A DNA stretch of 64,000 nt from the NCBI RefSeq assembly GCF_000512735.1, contig NZ_CP007028.1, forward strand, positions 744,001 through 808,000, in the 5' to 3' direction. Below the pieces are notes generated by a model. It saw only the letters and a list, made by a program, of their open reading frames with translations. It was not told where the DNA came from and did not search any database. The translations under genes were made by a program, and so were the position numbers. The first letter of the stretch is position 1. Every line of letters starts with the position of its first letter. The stretch comes from Thermocrinis ruber (GTDB lineage Bacteria; Aquificota; Aquificia; Aquificales; Aquificaceae). Positions 7,970 to 17,004 of the stretch are shown piece by piece.

Positions 7970-8457
7970 TGCAGTTTAACCTTAGCTTGATTTATTATAA
8001 CCCTTGTGGGCTTAAACTCCACTTGCCATCCTACCCCTTCCACCACGTTGCGCCCATCTTCAAAGACCACCTTTCCCTCTCCGTAGGCAAGCCCCTCCTT
8101 TAGCTTTAACTCCGCCCTGTCTGTTTTAAAGACTCCCTCTTTTGTTTGCAAAACCACGTTTCCTTCTAAGTAACCTTCGCCCGTGTCCCTATCTATGGAA
8201 CCACTCTTTGCGGTTAAGGTGGTTTCCCCCGATTGGAGCAATATATCTTCCATAAAAATCTTGCTGTCCTCAAGCCTTGCCCTACTTCCATAAATTTGCC
8301 ACTCCTCCCCCTTTCCACCAAAGACTTTAACCTCAACTCCTTCCAAAAGGCTCACCTCTTTTGTAGGCTTTTGGATCACTTCGTAGGAATTGACCCATCG
8401 GTTGCCAAGGTATGCCATAAAAATCAAAAGCAGTGAAAGAAGAATAATCTTTGTCAT
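7966..8457 (-). CDS. lptC: LptC-like LPS export protein
   Basis: A 163-residue bitopic protein with one N-terminal membrane anchor (about residues 4-20) and a periplasmic OstA-like domain. That domain contains the repeats WQIYGSRARLEDSKIFMEDI and TLTAKSGSIDRDTGEGYLEG, which form the LptC jellyroll. LptC receives LPS from the LptBFG extractor and hands it to LptA. It lies between kdsC and lptA with 4-base overlaps on both sides, the canonical arrangement. The C-terminal part is less conserved, as usual for LptC. Confidence 0.83.
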   Translation of the reverse strand: MTKIILLSLLLIFMAYLGNRWVNSYEVIQKPTKEVSLLEGVEVKVFGGKGEEWQIYGSRARLEDSKIFMEDILLQSGETTLTAKSGSIDRDTGEGYLEGNVVLQTKEGVFKTDRAELKLKEGLAYGEGKVVFEDGRNVVEGVGWQVEFKPTRVIINQAKVKLQ

Positions 8458-8981
8458 AGATAGCCCTCCAAAAGTCCCTTTAACTCTCCCCTCAAATTTA
8501 GCAAAAACTCCGCAATTTCCCTGACTGCACCCCTTCCCCCTTCCCTCTTTGATACATAAAGGGCATACCTCTTTACCAAAGGCGGTGCATCCTTTACGGT
8601 AGCGGGAAAACCCACCACCTTTAAAACTGGCACATCCAGGTAATCATCTCCCACGTAAGCAACCTCCTCCGCCTTTAAGTTCTTTTCCTTGAGAATTTTC
8701 TCTAAAACCTCCAGCTTATCGTTCCTGCCCGTATGAACCTCTTCAATGCCAAGTTCTTCAAGCCTTTTAAGCAGGGCTTTTGAAGAGCGCCCGGAGATAA
8801 CTCCCACCTCAATGCCTGACCTTTGCAGTAGTTTTATCCCCAAGCCATCCCTAACGTCAAAAACCTTTATCTCTTCGCCCCTTTCTGTGTAGTATAGCCT
8901 TCCATCGGTGAGCACCCCGTCCACATCCATCAAAAAGAGTTTTATCCTTTTGGCGATTGGTTTTAAGTCTTTTCTTTTCAT
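8454..8981 (-). CDS. kdsC: 3-deoxy-D-manno-octulosonate-8-phosphate phosphatase KdsC
   Basis: A 175-residue HAD superfamily (C0 type) phosphatase that removes phosphate from Kdo-8-P in the route to the LPS inner-core sugar Kdo. Motif I is FLMDVDGVLTDG, motif II is GVISGRSSKAL, and the metal site is AYVGDDYLDVPVLK. All are typical for KdsC, as is the length. It overlaps glnE upstream and lptC downstream by 4 bases each. The neighbouring LPS export genes support the Kdo-phosphatase assignment over other small HAD enzymes. Confidence 0.92.
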   Translation of the reverse strand: MKRKDLKPIAKRIKLFLMDVDGVLTDGRLYYTERGEEIKVFDVRDGLGIKLLQRSGIEVGVISGRSSKALLKRLEELGIEEVHTGRNDKLEVLEKILKEKNLKAEEVAYVGDDYLDVPVLKVVGFPATVKDAPPLVKRYALYVSKREGGRGAVREIAEFLLNLRGELKGLLEGYL

Positions 8982-11755
8982 ACCTCAAAAACCTCCAAGA
9001 ATATCTCCCGCATTCTTTTCAGGCTTTCTCTGAGTTTGTCCTCAAAGTCTTCAAAGGACATATTTAGAGAGCTGGCAACCCTCTCTCTGTCTTTTTTGTT
9101 GAGCACAGAACCGCCGTGCTCTTTGGAGAGCCTGTGCCTTGTTTCCACCAACCTAAGGAACATGTATATTTCAAAAGCCTCCTTCAAAAGGGAGTGTTTT
9201 TGGGCTAAAATCCTGTAAGCCCTGATCATGGATGGTTCTCTGAGTTTTTCCCTGAGTATGTAAAGCTGGATTAAAAACTCTCCGTCTATTAGACCACCCC
9301 TGCCGAACTTTATATCTATCAGCTCTTTGTCTTTCTTTGCGTTGCTTTCCAAGGCAAAGCGCATGTCCCTTATCTCTCTGATTTCTCTCTCCGTTATGGG
9401 TTTGCTGAAAAGAAAGTTCTCTATAACCTCCTCAAACTCGTCCCTTAGGGTTGTGTCTCCCACTATGAACCTTGCCCGTGTCCATGCGATCCTTTCCCAA
9501 GTGCGGGCATTCTTTTCAAAGTATTCCCTGTAAAAGTCTATGGATGGCAATAGCTCCCCTTTACTGCCCATGGGTCTCAGTCTAAAGTCTAACTTGTAAA
9601 GGTATCCTTCTGAGGTATGCAGGGTGATGAACTTGATCATCTGCTGGGCTAATTTGACCTCCTCAAAGCTTGGCGACCTTGCCACAAAAACAAGGTCAAG
9701 GTCTGAACCTATCGTCAGCTCCCGACTACCATACTTTCCAAGGGCATAAAGGCATACACCTTCTGAAAATTGCCAGAGCTTTTTCATCAAAAAGTCCGCA
9801 AGCTCGCTAAGACTCAGGAAAAACTTTTCAAGCTTTGTGTATCTGTCCTCTTGCTTTACTAAATAAACTAAAGCATTCCGCACTTCCCAAATGGTTTTGA
9901 ACCTTCTGAATAAATTCTCAGGGCTCAAAGGTAGCCTTTCCCTGTATTTTTCAAACTCTTCCTCTAATCTGTTTTGGTCTGGGTAATCCTGATATAAAGT
10001 TAGCACATCCTCTACCAGGTCTGGGTTTCTGCTGATAAGAGTGGAAAGATAAGAAGATAAGGAAAACACCTTGCATAGTCTTGTTCTAAAGTCCTCCTTG
10101 GAACTGCTGAGGATCACCCTCCTACCCGTTGGGTTAGAGAAGAATTTGTCAAAGTTGTTTAGGGTTTCGTCTGGGTCCGGCGTGCTTGCCATCATCTTCA
10201 CCATTTGAGGAAGAAGTTCGTAAAACTGTCTTCTTTCCTCCGAGGATAGGCTTACTCCAAGGCTTCCTTGCACATAGTTCAGGAGTATATTAAAAGCCCT
10301 TGCAGGGTTTTTAAAGCCCAAGGAAGTTAAAAACTCCTTTCCCGACTCTTGGTCTCCCTCCAAAAGGGAAGCCATTAGAGGATCCAACTCCTTTTCCTCT
10401 TGGGCTGGTAGCATGTTATAAAACATCTGGCTTATCCTCTTGGTGTATTCTTGAAACCTACGCTGGAACTCCTCCACATCCATGTCCATGAGTTTGGCTA
10501 ATAGAGGCACCTCCTGTGGGCTAAAGGCATGATTTTGCGTGCAGTTTTTCATCTGGATCCGGTGCTCCAACTTCCTTAAAAACAAATAGGCGGACTCTAA
10601 AAATTTCACCTCCTCCATGGAAAAAATGCCCTTTTGGTGTAATTTCCACAGGGCCCTTATGGTGTTGCTCTCCCTTAGAAAGGGAAACTTTCCCCCAAAT
10701 AGCAAAACCATAGCCTGCACCATAAACTCCACCTCCCTTGTGCCACCCTCTCCCGTCTTGACGTTTATCTTATTTAAGAGACTTTTCTTTGCCTGGGCAT
10801 TGATCTGGGCTTTTATTAGCCTTATCTCCTCCAGTACCCTGTAGTCTATGGATTTTCTAAATACAAAGGGCTCTTTGACTTCCCTTTCAAAGGCTCTGTA
10901 AAGCTCTGGGTCTCCCGCACTGTAGCGAGCCCTGAGGAGGGCAAACCTTTCCCACATTCTACCATAGCTCTCGTAGTAGAGCTCTGCACTTCTGAGGGAC
11001 ATGGAGATGGGCCCGGATTTTCCAAAGGGTCGGAGGTCCAAATCTACCTCGTAGGGCTTGCCTTCTGGTGTGATGCTTGTCATAAGGCTTACCACCTTCT
11101 GAAATACCTTGCTGAAAAATTCATTCAGAGTTAGCTTCCCTGCCCTTCCCTTATCGGAGGAGTGTATGAACATTATGTCTATGTCTGAGTAATAATTGAG
11201 CTCGTAGCTTCCGAGCTTTCCAAGACCTATTATGCAGGCGGTGGCGGGTTTTTGGTCTTCCTCCAATGGCTCCCCGTAAAGGTCAATTGCCTCCGAGAGG
11301 GACCTTCTGTAGGCAAGCTCCAAAAGGGCATCTGGAAGCTCAGAATACTCCCTCAGTATATCCTCAAGCTTTGCGGTGCCAAGAAACTCCTTTGAAAGGA
11401 GCCTCATAAGTTCCCTGTGGCGGTAATAAGCTAACTTTTCCGAAAACTTTTTATCCTCCGAGTGCGGGCTTACCAACTCTTCTAACTCTCGCAAATAATC
11501 CTCCTTTCTCTTTGAAACATACCAGAGCCCCGGTATAACATTCTGAAAGTCCGTGGGATGGTTGATGAGGAACTTTCTCATGCACTCGGAGTGGTCCAAA
11601 AGCCTCAAGAGGAGGATAAACCTTCTTTCGTTTAGGTAATCCAGAAGGCTCTTGGGTTCAGGATGCTTCTCAAGGAGTTCTTTAAAGGATTCCTCAGCCT
11701 TCTTTGGGTTTGTCAAGTACCTCTCGGCGGAGGAAAACCACTGCGAGGGAACCAT
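8978..11755 (-). CDS. glnE: Bifunctional glutamine synthetase adenylyltransferase/deadenylylase GlnE
   Basis: A 925-residue enzyme that attaches and removes AMP on glutamine synthetase in answer to nitrogen status. It has two nucleotidyltransferase domains, each with a helical companion. The first motif is GLGKLGSYELNYYSDIDIMF (deadenylylating half), and the second is LGKYGSRELTIGSDLDLVF (adenylylating half, around residue 675). The paired GSxDxD motifs and total length match GlnE. It opens the minus-strand unit leading to kdsC-lptC-lptA. A TAAAAT box 7 bases before the ATG suggests a short or absent leader. No glnB or glnA is in the window. Confidence 0.95.
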   Translation of the reverse strand: MVPSQWFSSAERYLTNPKKAEESFKELLEKHPEPKSLLDYLNERRFILLLRLLDHSECMRKFLINHPTDFQNVIPGLWYVSKRKEDYLRELEELVSPHSEDKKFSEKLAYYRHRELMRLLSKEFLGTAKLEDILREYSELPDALLELAYRRSLSEAIDLYGEPLEEDQKPATACIIGLGKLGSYELNYYSDIDIMFIHSSDKGRAGKLTLNEFFSKVFQKVVSLMTSITPEGKPYEVDLDLRPFGKSGPISMSLRSAELYYESYGRMWERFALLRARYSAGDPELYRAFEREVKEPFVFRKSIDYRVLEEIRLIKAQINAQAKKSLLNKINVKTGEGGTREVEFMVQAMVLLFGGKFPFLRESNTIRALWKLHQKGIFSMEEVKFLESAYLFLRKLEHRIQMKNCTQNHAFSPQEVPLLAKLMDMDVEEFQRRFQEYTKRISQMFYNMLPAQEEKELDPLMASLLEGDQESGKEFLTSLGFKNPARAFNILLNYVQGSLGVSLSSEERRQFYELLPQMVKMMASTPDPDETLNNFDKFFSNPTGRRVILSSSKEDFRTRLCKVFSLSSYLSTLISRNPDLVEDVLTLYQDYPDQNRLEEEFEKYRERLPLSPENLFRRFKTIWEVRNALVYLVKQEDRYTKLEKFFLSLSELADFLMKKLWQFSEGVCLYALGKYGSRELTIGSDLDLVFVARSPSFEEVKLAQQMIKFITLHTSEGYLYKLDFRLRPMGSKGELLPSIDFYREYFEKNARTWERIAWTRARFIVGDTTLRDEFEEVIENFLFSKPITEREIREIRDMRFALESNAKKDKELIDIKFGRGGLIDGEFLIQLYILREKLREPSMIRAYRILAQKHSLLKEAFEIYMFLRLVETRHRLSKEHGGSVLNKKDRERVASSLNMSFEDFEDKLRESLKRMREIFLEVFEV

Positions 11756-11797
11756 TTATAACATTTTAAAGTTTTTGGCTTATACTATTCTATTAGG

Positions 11798-12241
11798 GTG
11801 GAGCTTTTCTTTTTTCCTGACGTTTACGCAGACAGAGAGCTCGTGGATTACTACATCGTAACCTTTGAGCTGGAAGACCTCTCCTGCGTTGAAATTATGG
11901 AACTAGATGGAAAGCATTACATAAAGGAGGTGTTAGACTGGGATTTGTTCCGCAAAAGTGCAAAACACATAGTCCTTTACGAGCTGGGTGATGAAATAGA
12001 GAGATTTTCTGACTTGGAGGAGGCCCTCAGGACTGCTTACCGTTTGGCTTACGAGGAGGCAAGGAGGAGAGGAGCAAAGGAGATAGTGCCTGCCATGGGC
12101 GTGGGAAATCCGCCCTTAAGTGTGATAAACAGGGTGTATCCATATAGCATTAGCTTGGAGCCCTTTCCCAAGAACTTAGACGCATACCTTGAAAAGCTTG
12201 TTAGAACCCTTGATATTAGGAAGAAAACGGGAGGCTCTTGA
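11798..12241 (+). CDS. Conserved hypothetical protein upstream of hslU
   Basis: A 147-residue soluble protein that I do not recognise. It is acidic and shows alternating strands and helices: an N-terminal [21 protein letters not shown] segment, a central long helix ([28 protein letters not shown]), and a Pro/Tyr-rich region ([20 protein letters not shown]). The start is a GTG with TATACT about 11 bases upstream. Its stop overlaps the hslU ATG, so the two are translationally coupled. The usual hslU partner, hslV, is not here. The protein lacks the N-terminal threonine and proteasome motifs of HslV, so it is not a stand-in for it. Confidence 0.7.
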   Translation: MELFFFPDVYADRELVDYYIVTFELEDLSCVEIMELDGKHYIKEVLDWDLFRKSAKHIVLYELGDEIERFSDLEEALRTAYRLAYEEARRRGAKEIVPAMGVGNPPLSVINRVYPYSISLEPFPKNLDAYLEKLVRTLDIRKKTGGS

Positions 12242-13590
12242 TGGAAGTCAAAGAACTAACTGCCATCTTGGAGGAGCTAACTCCAAAAAGGATAGTGGAA
12301 GAGCTGAGTAAGTATGTGATAGGTCAGGAGGAGGCAAAAAGGGCAGTGGCCATAGCCCTCAGGAACCGCTGGAGGAGACAAAAGCTTCCGCCCCATATGA
12401 GGGATGAAGTGGCACCAAAGAACCTTTTGATGATAGGTCCTACGGGTGTAGGAAAGACAGAGATCGCCCGCAGGCTTGCCCAACTTATAAAGGCACCCTT
12501 CATAAAGGTGGAGGCTACCAAATACACAGAGGTGGGCTATGTGGGAAGGGATGTGGAATCTATGGTGAGGGAACTGGTGGAGGTTTCCTATCAGATGGTA
12601 AAGCAGGAGAAGATGCAGGAGGTGAGAGAAAGGGCAAAAAGGAACGCGGAGGAAAGGCTCTTAGATTACCTGACTCCCCAACAGCTCAGCTTTGGGACGA
12701 GAATTACCCAAACTACCGTCAGTCGTTCTTACCTCAAAGAAAAGCTCCGCAAGGGAGAGTTGGATGATAAGTACGTGGAGATAGAAGTTCAAGAAAAACT
12801 ACCACCAATTGTAGGCATTGCGGGTCCCCCCGGTTTGGAGGAGTTGGAAGACCAGCTCAGAAACCTACTGGGAGGCATGGTATCTTACAGGAAAAAGAGA
12901 AAGGTAAAAGTAAAGGAAGCCCTTCAGATCCTGGAGCAAGAGGAAGCGGAAAAGCTCATAGATCAAGAGGAAATAATTTCAGAGGCCATCTATAGGGCAG
13001 AGAACTTTGGGATCATATTCATTGATGAGATAGACAAGATAGCCATCAAGACACCGGGAGTGGGTCCGGGTGTTTCCCGGGAGGGTGTGCAGAGGGACCT
13101 TTTGCCCATAGTGGAGGGAACTGTGGTTAGAACCAAGTATGGACCTGTGAGGACAGACCATATCCTCTTTATTGCAGCGGGTGCCTTCCATATGTCCAAG
13201 CCCTCAGACCTAATTCCTGAACTGCAGGGAAGATTTCCCATAAGGGTGGAACTAAAGCCCCTCTCCAAGGAAGACTTTGTGCGCATATTGGTAGAGCCGA
13301 AGAACGCCCTTGTAAAGCAATACGTAGAGCTTTTAAAGACGGAGGGTGTGGATCTGGAATTTACCAGCGATGCCATAGAAGAGATCGCAAGCATTGCAGA
13401 GGAGATAAACAACCGTACAGAGAACATAGGTGCAAGAAGGCTGTACACCATAATGGAAAAGCTCTTGGAGGATATATCCTTCAACGCACCGGATTTGGCC
13501 GGACAACGTATAATAATAGACAGCAAGTTTGTAAGGGCAAAGCTTTCAAACCTCGTAAAGGATGTGGAGCTTTCAAGGTATATACTGTGA
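12241..13590 (+). CDS. hslU: ATP-dependent protease ATPase subunit HslU (ClpY)
   Basis: A 449-residue AAA+ unfoldase that forms a hexamer feeding substrates to the HslV peptidase. It shows Walker A ([12 protein letters not shown]), the pore-loop region EVGYVGRD, an inserted I-domain (about residues 110-240), Walker B ([11 protein letters not shown]) and a C-terminal sensor-2 domain with [16 protein letters not shown]. The ATG at 12241 is chosen over the TTG at 12238 because GGAGG stands 5-6 bases upstream. It overlaps the hypothetical gene before it and the helical-protein gene after it. hslV is not adjacent, unlike the usual hslVU operon. Confidence 0.96.
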   Translation: MEVKELTAILEELTPKRIVEELSKYVIGQEEAKRAVAIALRNRWRRQKLPPHMRDEVAPKNLLMIGPTGVGKTEIARRLAQLIKAPFIKVEATKYTEVGYVGRDVESMVRELVEVSYQMVKQEKMQEVRERAKRNAEERLLDYLTPQQLSFGTRITQTTVSRSYLKEKLRKGELDDKYVEIEVQEKLPPIVGIAGPPGLEELEDQLRNLLGGMVSYRKKRKVKVKEALQILEQEEAEKLIDQEEIISEAIYRAENFGIIFIDEIDKIAIKTPGVGPGVSREGVQRDLLPIVEGTVVRTKYGPVRTDHILFIAAGAFHMSKPSDLIPELQGRFPIRVELKPLSKEDFVRILVEPKNALVKQYVELLKTEGVDLEFTSDAIEEIASIAEEINNRTENIGARRLYTIMEKLLEDISFNAPDLAGQRIIIDSKFVRAKLSNLVKDVELSRYIL

Positions 13591-14054
13591 TGGATGGGTA
13601 CATTTATAACTTCATAAGAAGGCTGGAGGAGTTGGTGCTGTTGCAGGAAAAATCTGTCAATATCATCCTGCATGCTAAGAGTATAAAGCCCTCCTCCGAG
13701 GTTTCCATGCGTATATCCTTTTTTTATTTGGATATATTTGAAATGCTCTCGGAACTTCTAAACAACATAGAATTTTTAGAAGAAGAAAATAAAAAATCCT
13801 ACCTCTTGGAGCTTGCCTTGGAGTCTCTGTCTTTGACTTTAGTGTCCCTCCCCTTCTTAAGTGCCATGTCCCCCATGTTTGCAGACAAAGAGCTGGCAAA
13901 GGATATAGAAGAGGTGGTGGTTCTGTTGGAGGATATGCTCACAGCTTGGGATGAGGAAAAGTTGAGAATAGCAAGCCAATATATGGCTAAGGTATATCAA
14001 TTACTTAGGTATTATCTCTACTCTGCATCCAGATCTTATCAGAGCATGAGTTAA
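13590..14054 (+). CDS. Hypothetical all-helical protein
   Basis: A 154-residue protein, almost entirely alpha-helical by composition, not recognised. Its pattern of long amphipathic helices (IYNFIRRLEELVLLQEKSVNII, ALESLSLTLVSLPFLSAMSPM, DIEEVVVLLEDMLTAWDEEK) resembles small bundle proteins such as flagellar chaperones. The downstream convergent pair is FliK/FlhB-like, which makes this thought tempting but unproven. Its ATG overlaps the hslU stop, and its 3' end overlaps the FlhB-like gene by 4 bases. Confidence 0.62.
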   Translation: MDGYIYNFIRRLEELVLLQEKSVNIILHAKSIKPSSEVSMRISFFYLDIFEMLSELLNNIEFLEEENKKSYLLELALESLSLTLVSLPFLSAMSPMFADKELAKDIEEVVVLLEDMLTAWDEEKLRIASQYMAKVYQLLRYYLYSASRSYQSMS

Positions 14055-14305
14055 GTTCTCAACGTCTTTATAAAAACTAAAACCTTTGCCACCGCTCGGT
14101 AAAGCTCGGGAGGAATCTCCTCAAAAACCTCCACCCTTATCAACGCTGATACTAGGTCCTTATCTTCTACTATGGGTATGTTCTTTTCTTTTGCTATTTT
14201 TATGATCCTCTCCGCCAACTCACCGTAGCCCTTTGCCAAAACAACGGGTGCCTTGTCCTTCTCTGGGTCGTACCTGAGGGCTACCGCCTTCTTTCTCTCC
14301 TCCAT
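14051..14305 (-). CDS. FlhB C-terminal-domain-like protein (FhlX/YlqH type)
   Basis: An 84-residue protein equal to the cytoplasmic autocleavage domain of the flagellar export switch FlhB, without its membrane part. It carries AVALRYDPEKDKAPVVLAKG, AERIIKIAKEKNIPIVEDKDL and a helical C-terminus. The NPTH cleavage motif of full FlhB is absent because the protein begins after it. Free-standing copies occur in many bacteria next to a FliK-like gene, as here (1-base gap), for example ylqG-ylqH in Bacillus. Its role is not established. It probably acts with the upstream FliK-like protein. Confidence 0.82.
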   Translation of the reverse strand: MEERKKAVALRYDPEKDKAPVVLAKGYGELAERIIKIAKEKNIPIVEDKDLVSALIRVEVFEEIPPELYRAVAKVLVFIKTLRT

Positions 14306-14306
14306 T

Positions 14307-15740
14307 TCAAACCACCAAATATAAATTTGCTTCGTAAAAATGCTCCTTCAAAACCTCCTTCAAAGATTGAGAAGAGGGCAGTAGGTTTAGCTTTAAATCC
14401 CTGAGTTGAAGACCTTCCTCTTTCAGCATGCTTTCCAACAAGGCTTTTCCTTCCTCCATCTTTTTGTAGAAAAGCTCATTGTTAGTGTATAAGTTCAAGC
14501 TTACGGCTTTTACCTTTTCTGTCTTCGGGCTTGAGAGGATGGCACTTACAAAACCTTCCGGATAGTTTAGGTTTATAAAAACCTTGTATTCGTTCTTTTG
14601 CGTCCTTATTAGCATTCCCCCCTTGTACCCTTCCCACTTAAAGGGTAGCACCACCGTGCCCTCATTGATCATGAGCCTCTGCATCTGAGAGATGGTGTTT
14701 AGCTGTTGGAGCCATACAAGACCATCCTTCTCTATCTTCTCCCTAAAGGGCAAAAGTCTTCTACCCTCTTCTATGAAGTTCTCAAGCCTTCTATGAATTT
14801 CTCTGAGCTTGCCGATATCTTCTTTCTCCACCGCCTCGAAAAAGCTTCTAAGAAGATCACCAAGCTCCTCATCCCTTACCAAAAGGCTAAACTGCCTTAG
14901 CCTTTCAAAGGCCAAGCTAAAGCTCTTGCCGGCAGGCGTGTCCTCTATGCTCTTTAGCTCTTTACTCAAAAGTATCAAGAGGGCATCCTTGTCCCCCTTT
15001 TCTAAAGCCTTCAAAATTTCCTTTTTTCCAATGCTTTCAACGAGCCTCACAAACTGCGTAAACTCCCAGTGATTTAAGTTCTCAAGATAGAGTGTCCTTA
15101 AGAGATTCTCTATCTCCTTTAGGTTCTCTGTCCTCTTTAGCACCATCCCAAATAGCTGGTCTATAGTTTTTATGTCCTTAACCTCTCCGCCATGAATTTG
15201 TCCTGCTAAGTTAAAGATATTACTGAGCAGTTGTGCCTTTGTGTCCTCAAGAATGCTCTTCAAATCTACCTTTCCTGTAAGGAAGTCCAACAGTTTTCTT
15301 TCGTAAAAAAGCCCAGAGTTCTTTACCAGTGCTTGGAGTTTTTGTAAGTCCAAGTTTATGGGTGGTTCCTCCTGAAAATCAACCACAAACTGTAGAACCC
15401 GCTCTATGTCTAACCTTCTTTGTAAGGAGACAATCTTCAGGGTAATTGGGTTTTTACTTTCAAGCATCAGCTTTAACTGATCTCCCTCCTTTATTTCAAG
15501 GTCAGACAGATTCTCTGCAACAAGCTCTTGGTTGTTTAGCATCACCCTTAGGGTTCTACCTTGGGTTTGGACCACGCGCCCTTCCAAGATGGTACCCTCG
15601 GAAAAAGCGTCAAGTAGGGCTTGCGGAACGGTGGTCAGAAGCTTTAGGCTCATCTGCTTGCTGATGTTCTCCGCTTTTAGCCCTTGGACGGTCTCCAAAG
15701 CGTGCTGTAAAAATACTCCCTCTATACGACGAATTTCCAT
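14307..15740 (-). CDS. FliK-like protein (hook-length-control C-terminal domain)
   Basis: A 477-residue protein with a long helical N-terminal region and a C-terminal Flg_hook-like domain (about residues 355-470). That domain contains VVLPFKWEGYKGGMLIRT and LKLNLLPSSQSLKEVLK. The FliK C-terminus switches FlhB substrate specificity in flagellated cells. The FlhB-tail-like gene directly follows, so the two probably interact. No other flagellar genes are in the window, and in several lineages this pair is independent of flagella. Identification of the C-terminal domain is moderately sure; the function is inferred. Confidence 0.65.
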   Translation of the reverse strand: MEIRRIEGVFLQHALETVQGLKAENISKQMSLKLLTTVPQALLDAFSEGTILEGRVVQTQGRTLRVMLNNQELVAENLSDLEIKEGDQLKLMLESKNPITLKIVSLQRRLDIERVLQFVVDFQEEPPINLDLQKLQALVKNSGLFYERKLLDFLTGKVDLKSILEDTKAQLLSNIFNLAGQIHGGEVKDIKTIDQLFGMVLKRTENLKEIENLLRTLYLENLNHWEFTQFVRLVESIGKKEILKALEKGDKDALLILLSKELKSIEDTPAGKSFSLAFERLRQFSLLVRDEELGDLLRSFFEAVEKEDIGKLREIHRRLENFIEEGRRLLPFREKIEKDGLVWLQQLNTISQMQRLMINEGTVVLPFKWEGYKGGMLIRTQKNEYKVFINLNYPEGFVSAILSSPKTEKVKAVSLNLYTNNELFYKKMEEGKALLESMLKEEGLQLRDLKLNLLPSSQSLKEVLKEHFYEANLYLVV

Positions 15741-15743
15741 ACC

Positions 15744-16607
15744 TTAAAAATCGTCCCTTAAGGCAAGTGCTAAAGCCCCCCGTGCCATACAGAATTCACC
15801 ACACTCAGAAAATCTGACCCTCAAACACTTAGAGGGCAAACTTTCCACCGCGTCCTTTAGCCTAATCTCTAAATCTCCCAAAAACTCCCTAAGTTGGTCT
15901 ATCAACCCTCCACCAAGCACCACCAAATCAGGGTTAAGAATATGAACCGCGTTCATCAAACCCAAAACAAGGTATTCTTTAAAGGTCTCCACACTTCTTA
16001 GGGCTTCTTCCTCCCCATCCTTCGCCCTCTGGACGATCTGATAATCTTTCAGCTTCCTTCCAGAAAAAACTTCATACAACCTCTCTAAACCATAGGAGGA
16101 ACAGTATGCCTCCAAACAGCCCCTTCTACCGCAATTGCAGAGAAAACCTCCCTTTTCCACTGTATGATGTCCCAGCTCCAAGGCACTACCACAGCTACCC
16201 AAGAATACCTTCCCTTCATGAACAAAGCCTGCCCCAAGACCGGTGCCAACTGCCACAAGGAGCAAACTTTTACTATCCCTATAGTCATAAAACCACTCCC
16301 CAAAGGCACCAGCGCTCACATCGTTCATAACAACCCCCTCTATTCCTTCCTCTGCCAAAATTTTCCCCACATCAACCCCATCCAGGGCAGGGATGTTAGG
16401 AGACCTATACACCACTCCCTCTAAGGAGGTAAATCCCGCCACCGCCACGCCCACTCTGGATGGTCTACCGTCCTTTATAACTTCCCTTAGCTTTTTTATA
16501 AACTCTTCTCTGTTTTGGGATATATCCCTAACATAGATTTTCTCCCTTCTGCCATCCTCCCAAAGGACCTTTATAAAGGTTCCACCCACATCAACGCCCT
16601 TTTTCAT
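15744..16607 (-). CDS. ROK-family sugar kinase (glucokinase-like)
   Basis: A 287-residue ROK protein that would phosphorylate a hexose with ATP. The N-terminal phosphate-binding loop is GVDVGGTFIKVLW. The catalytic aspartate lies in VVMNDVSAGAFGEW, and the ROK zinc site is GHHTVEKGGFLCNCGRRGCLEAY. No DNA-binding domain is present, so it is an enzyme and not a NagC-like repressor. The start is ATG; its first 17 bases overlap the preceding small membrane protein gene. The sugar cannot be named: glucose, N-acetylmannosamine or another hexose are possible. Confidence 0.9.
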   Translation of the reverse strand: MKKGVDVGGTFIKVLWEDGRREKIYVRDISQNREEFIKKLREVIKDGRPSRVGVAVAGFTSLEGVVYRSPNIPALDGVDVGKILAEEGIEGVVMNDVSAGAFGEWFYDYRDSKSLLLVAVGTGLGAGFVHEGKVFLGSCGSALELGHHTVEKGGFLCNCGRRGCLEAYCSSYGLERLYEVFSGRKLKDYQIVQRAKDGEEEALRSVETFKEYLVLGLMNAVHILNPDLVVLGGGLIDQLREFLGDLEIRLKDAVESLPSKCLRVRFSECGEFCMARGALALALRDDF

Positions 16608-17004
16608 AGTCTCTTATACCTGTGATCTTGTCTCCTTCAATAGTAAGCTCAATGACAAGCTTTCTTTCCATACCCTTTACCTTTTTTCCGTAATACAGAA
16701 TTGCCTTTCCTTCTTCAACCTCTTTTTTTCTCAGATCAAAGCCCTCTTGGTTTATCCTTTGGCATAGGGCTGTAAGTCTTTCCAAGTCTTCTCTCTTTTC
16801 CACTGTTAGCCCCTTTGGACCGTCCAAGGTGCATTTGCCCTCTTCGAAGTATTCCACCACAGCGTTCACTAACTCATCCTCCACCGGCTGGTCTGACTTG
16901 TATATGATGAAGGCTATGATGAGAGGGTAAAGAATGGCAAACAAAACTATAAGGCCCAAAAGTACATCTTCAATCTTGATTTCTTTAAGTTTTCTCAAAG
17001 CCAT
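16591..17004 (-). CDS. Hypothetical single-span membrane protein
   Basis: A protein of about 137 residues with one strong transmembrane helix near the N-terminus (VLLGLIVLFAILYPLIIAFIIY) and a soluble, charged C-terminal domain of about 95 residues with two cysteines (GKCTLDG and ALCQRI). The family is not recognised. I chose the ATG at 17004, with an AGAGGAAGGG ribosome site just before it, over the ATG at 17022. The gene overlaps the corA end by 10 bases and the ROK gene start by 17 bases, so it is probably co-transcribed with both. Confidence 0.65.
   Translation of the reverse strand: MALRKLKEIKIEDVLLGLIVLFAILYPLIIAFIIYKSDQPVEDELVNAVVEYFEEGKCTLDGPKGLTVEKREDLERLTALCQRINQEGFDLRKKEVEEGKAILYYGKKVKGMERKLVIELTIEGDKITGIRDYEKGR

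Noticed and set aside
12277-13673. Long minus-strand frames opposite hslU (up to 227 codons)
   Set aside because: They are antisense to a strongly conserved gene and have no domain or promoter support.
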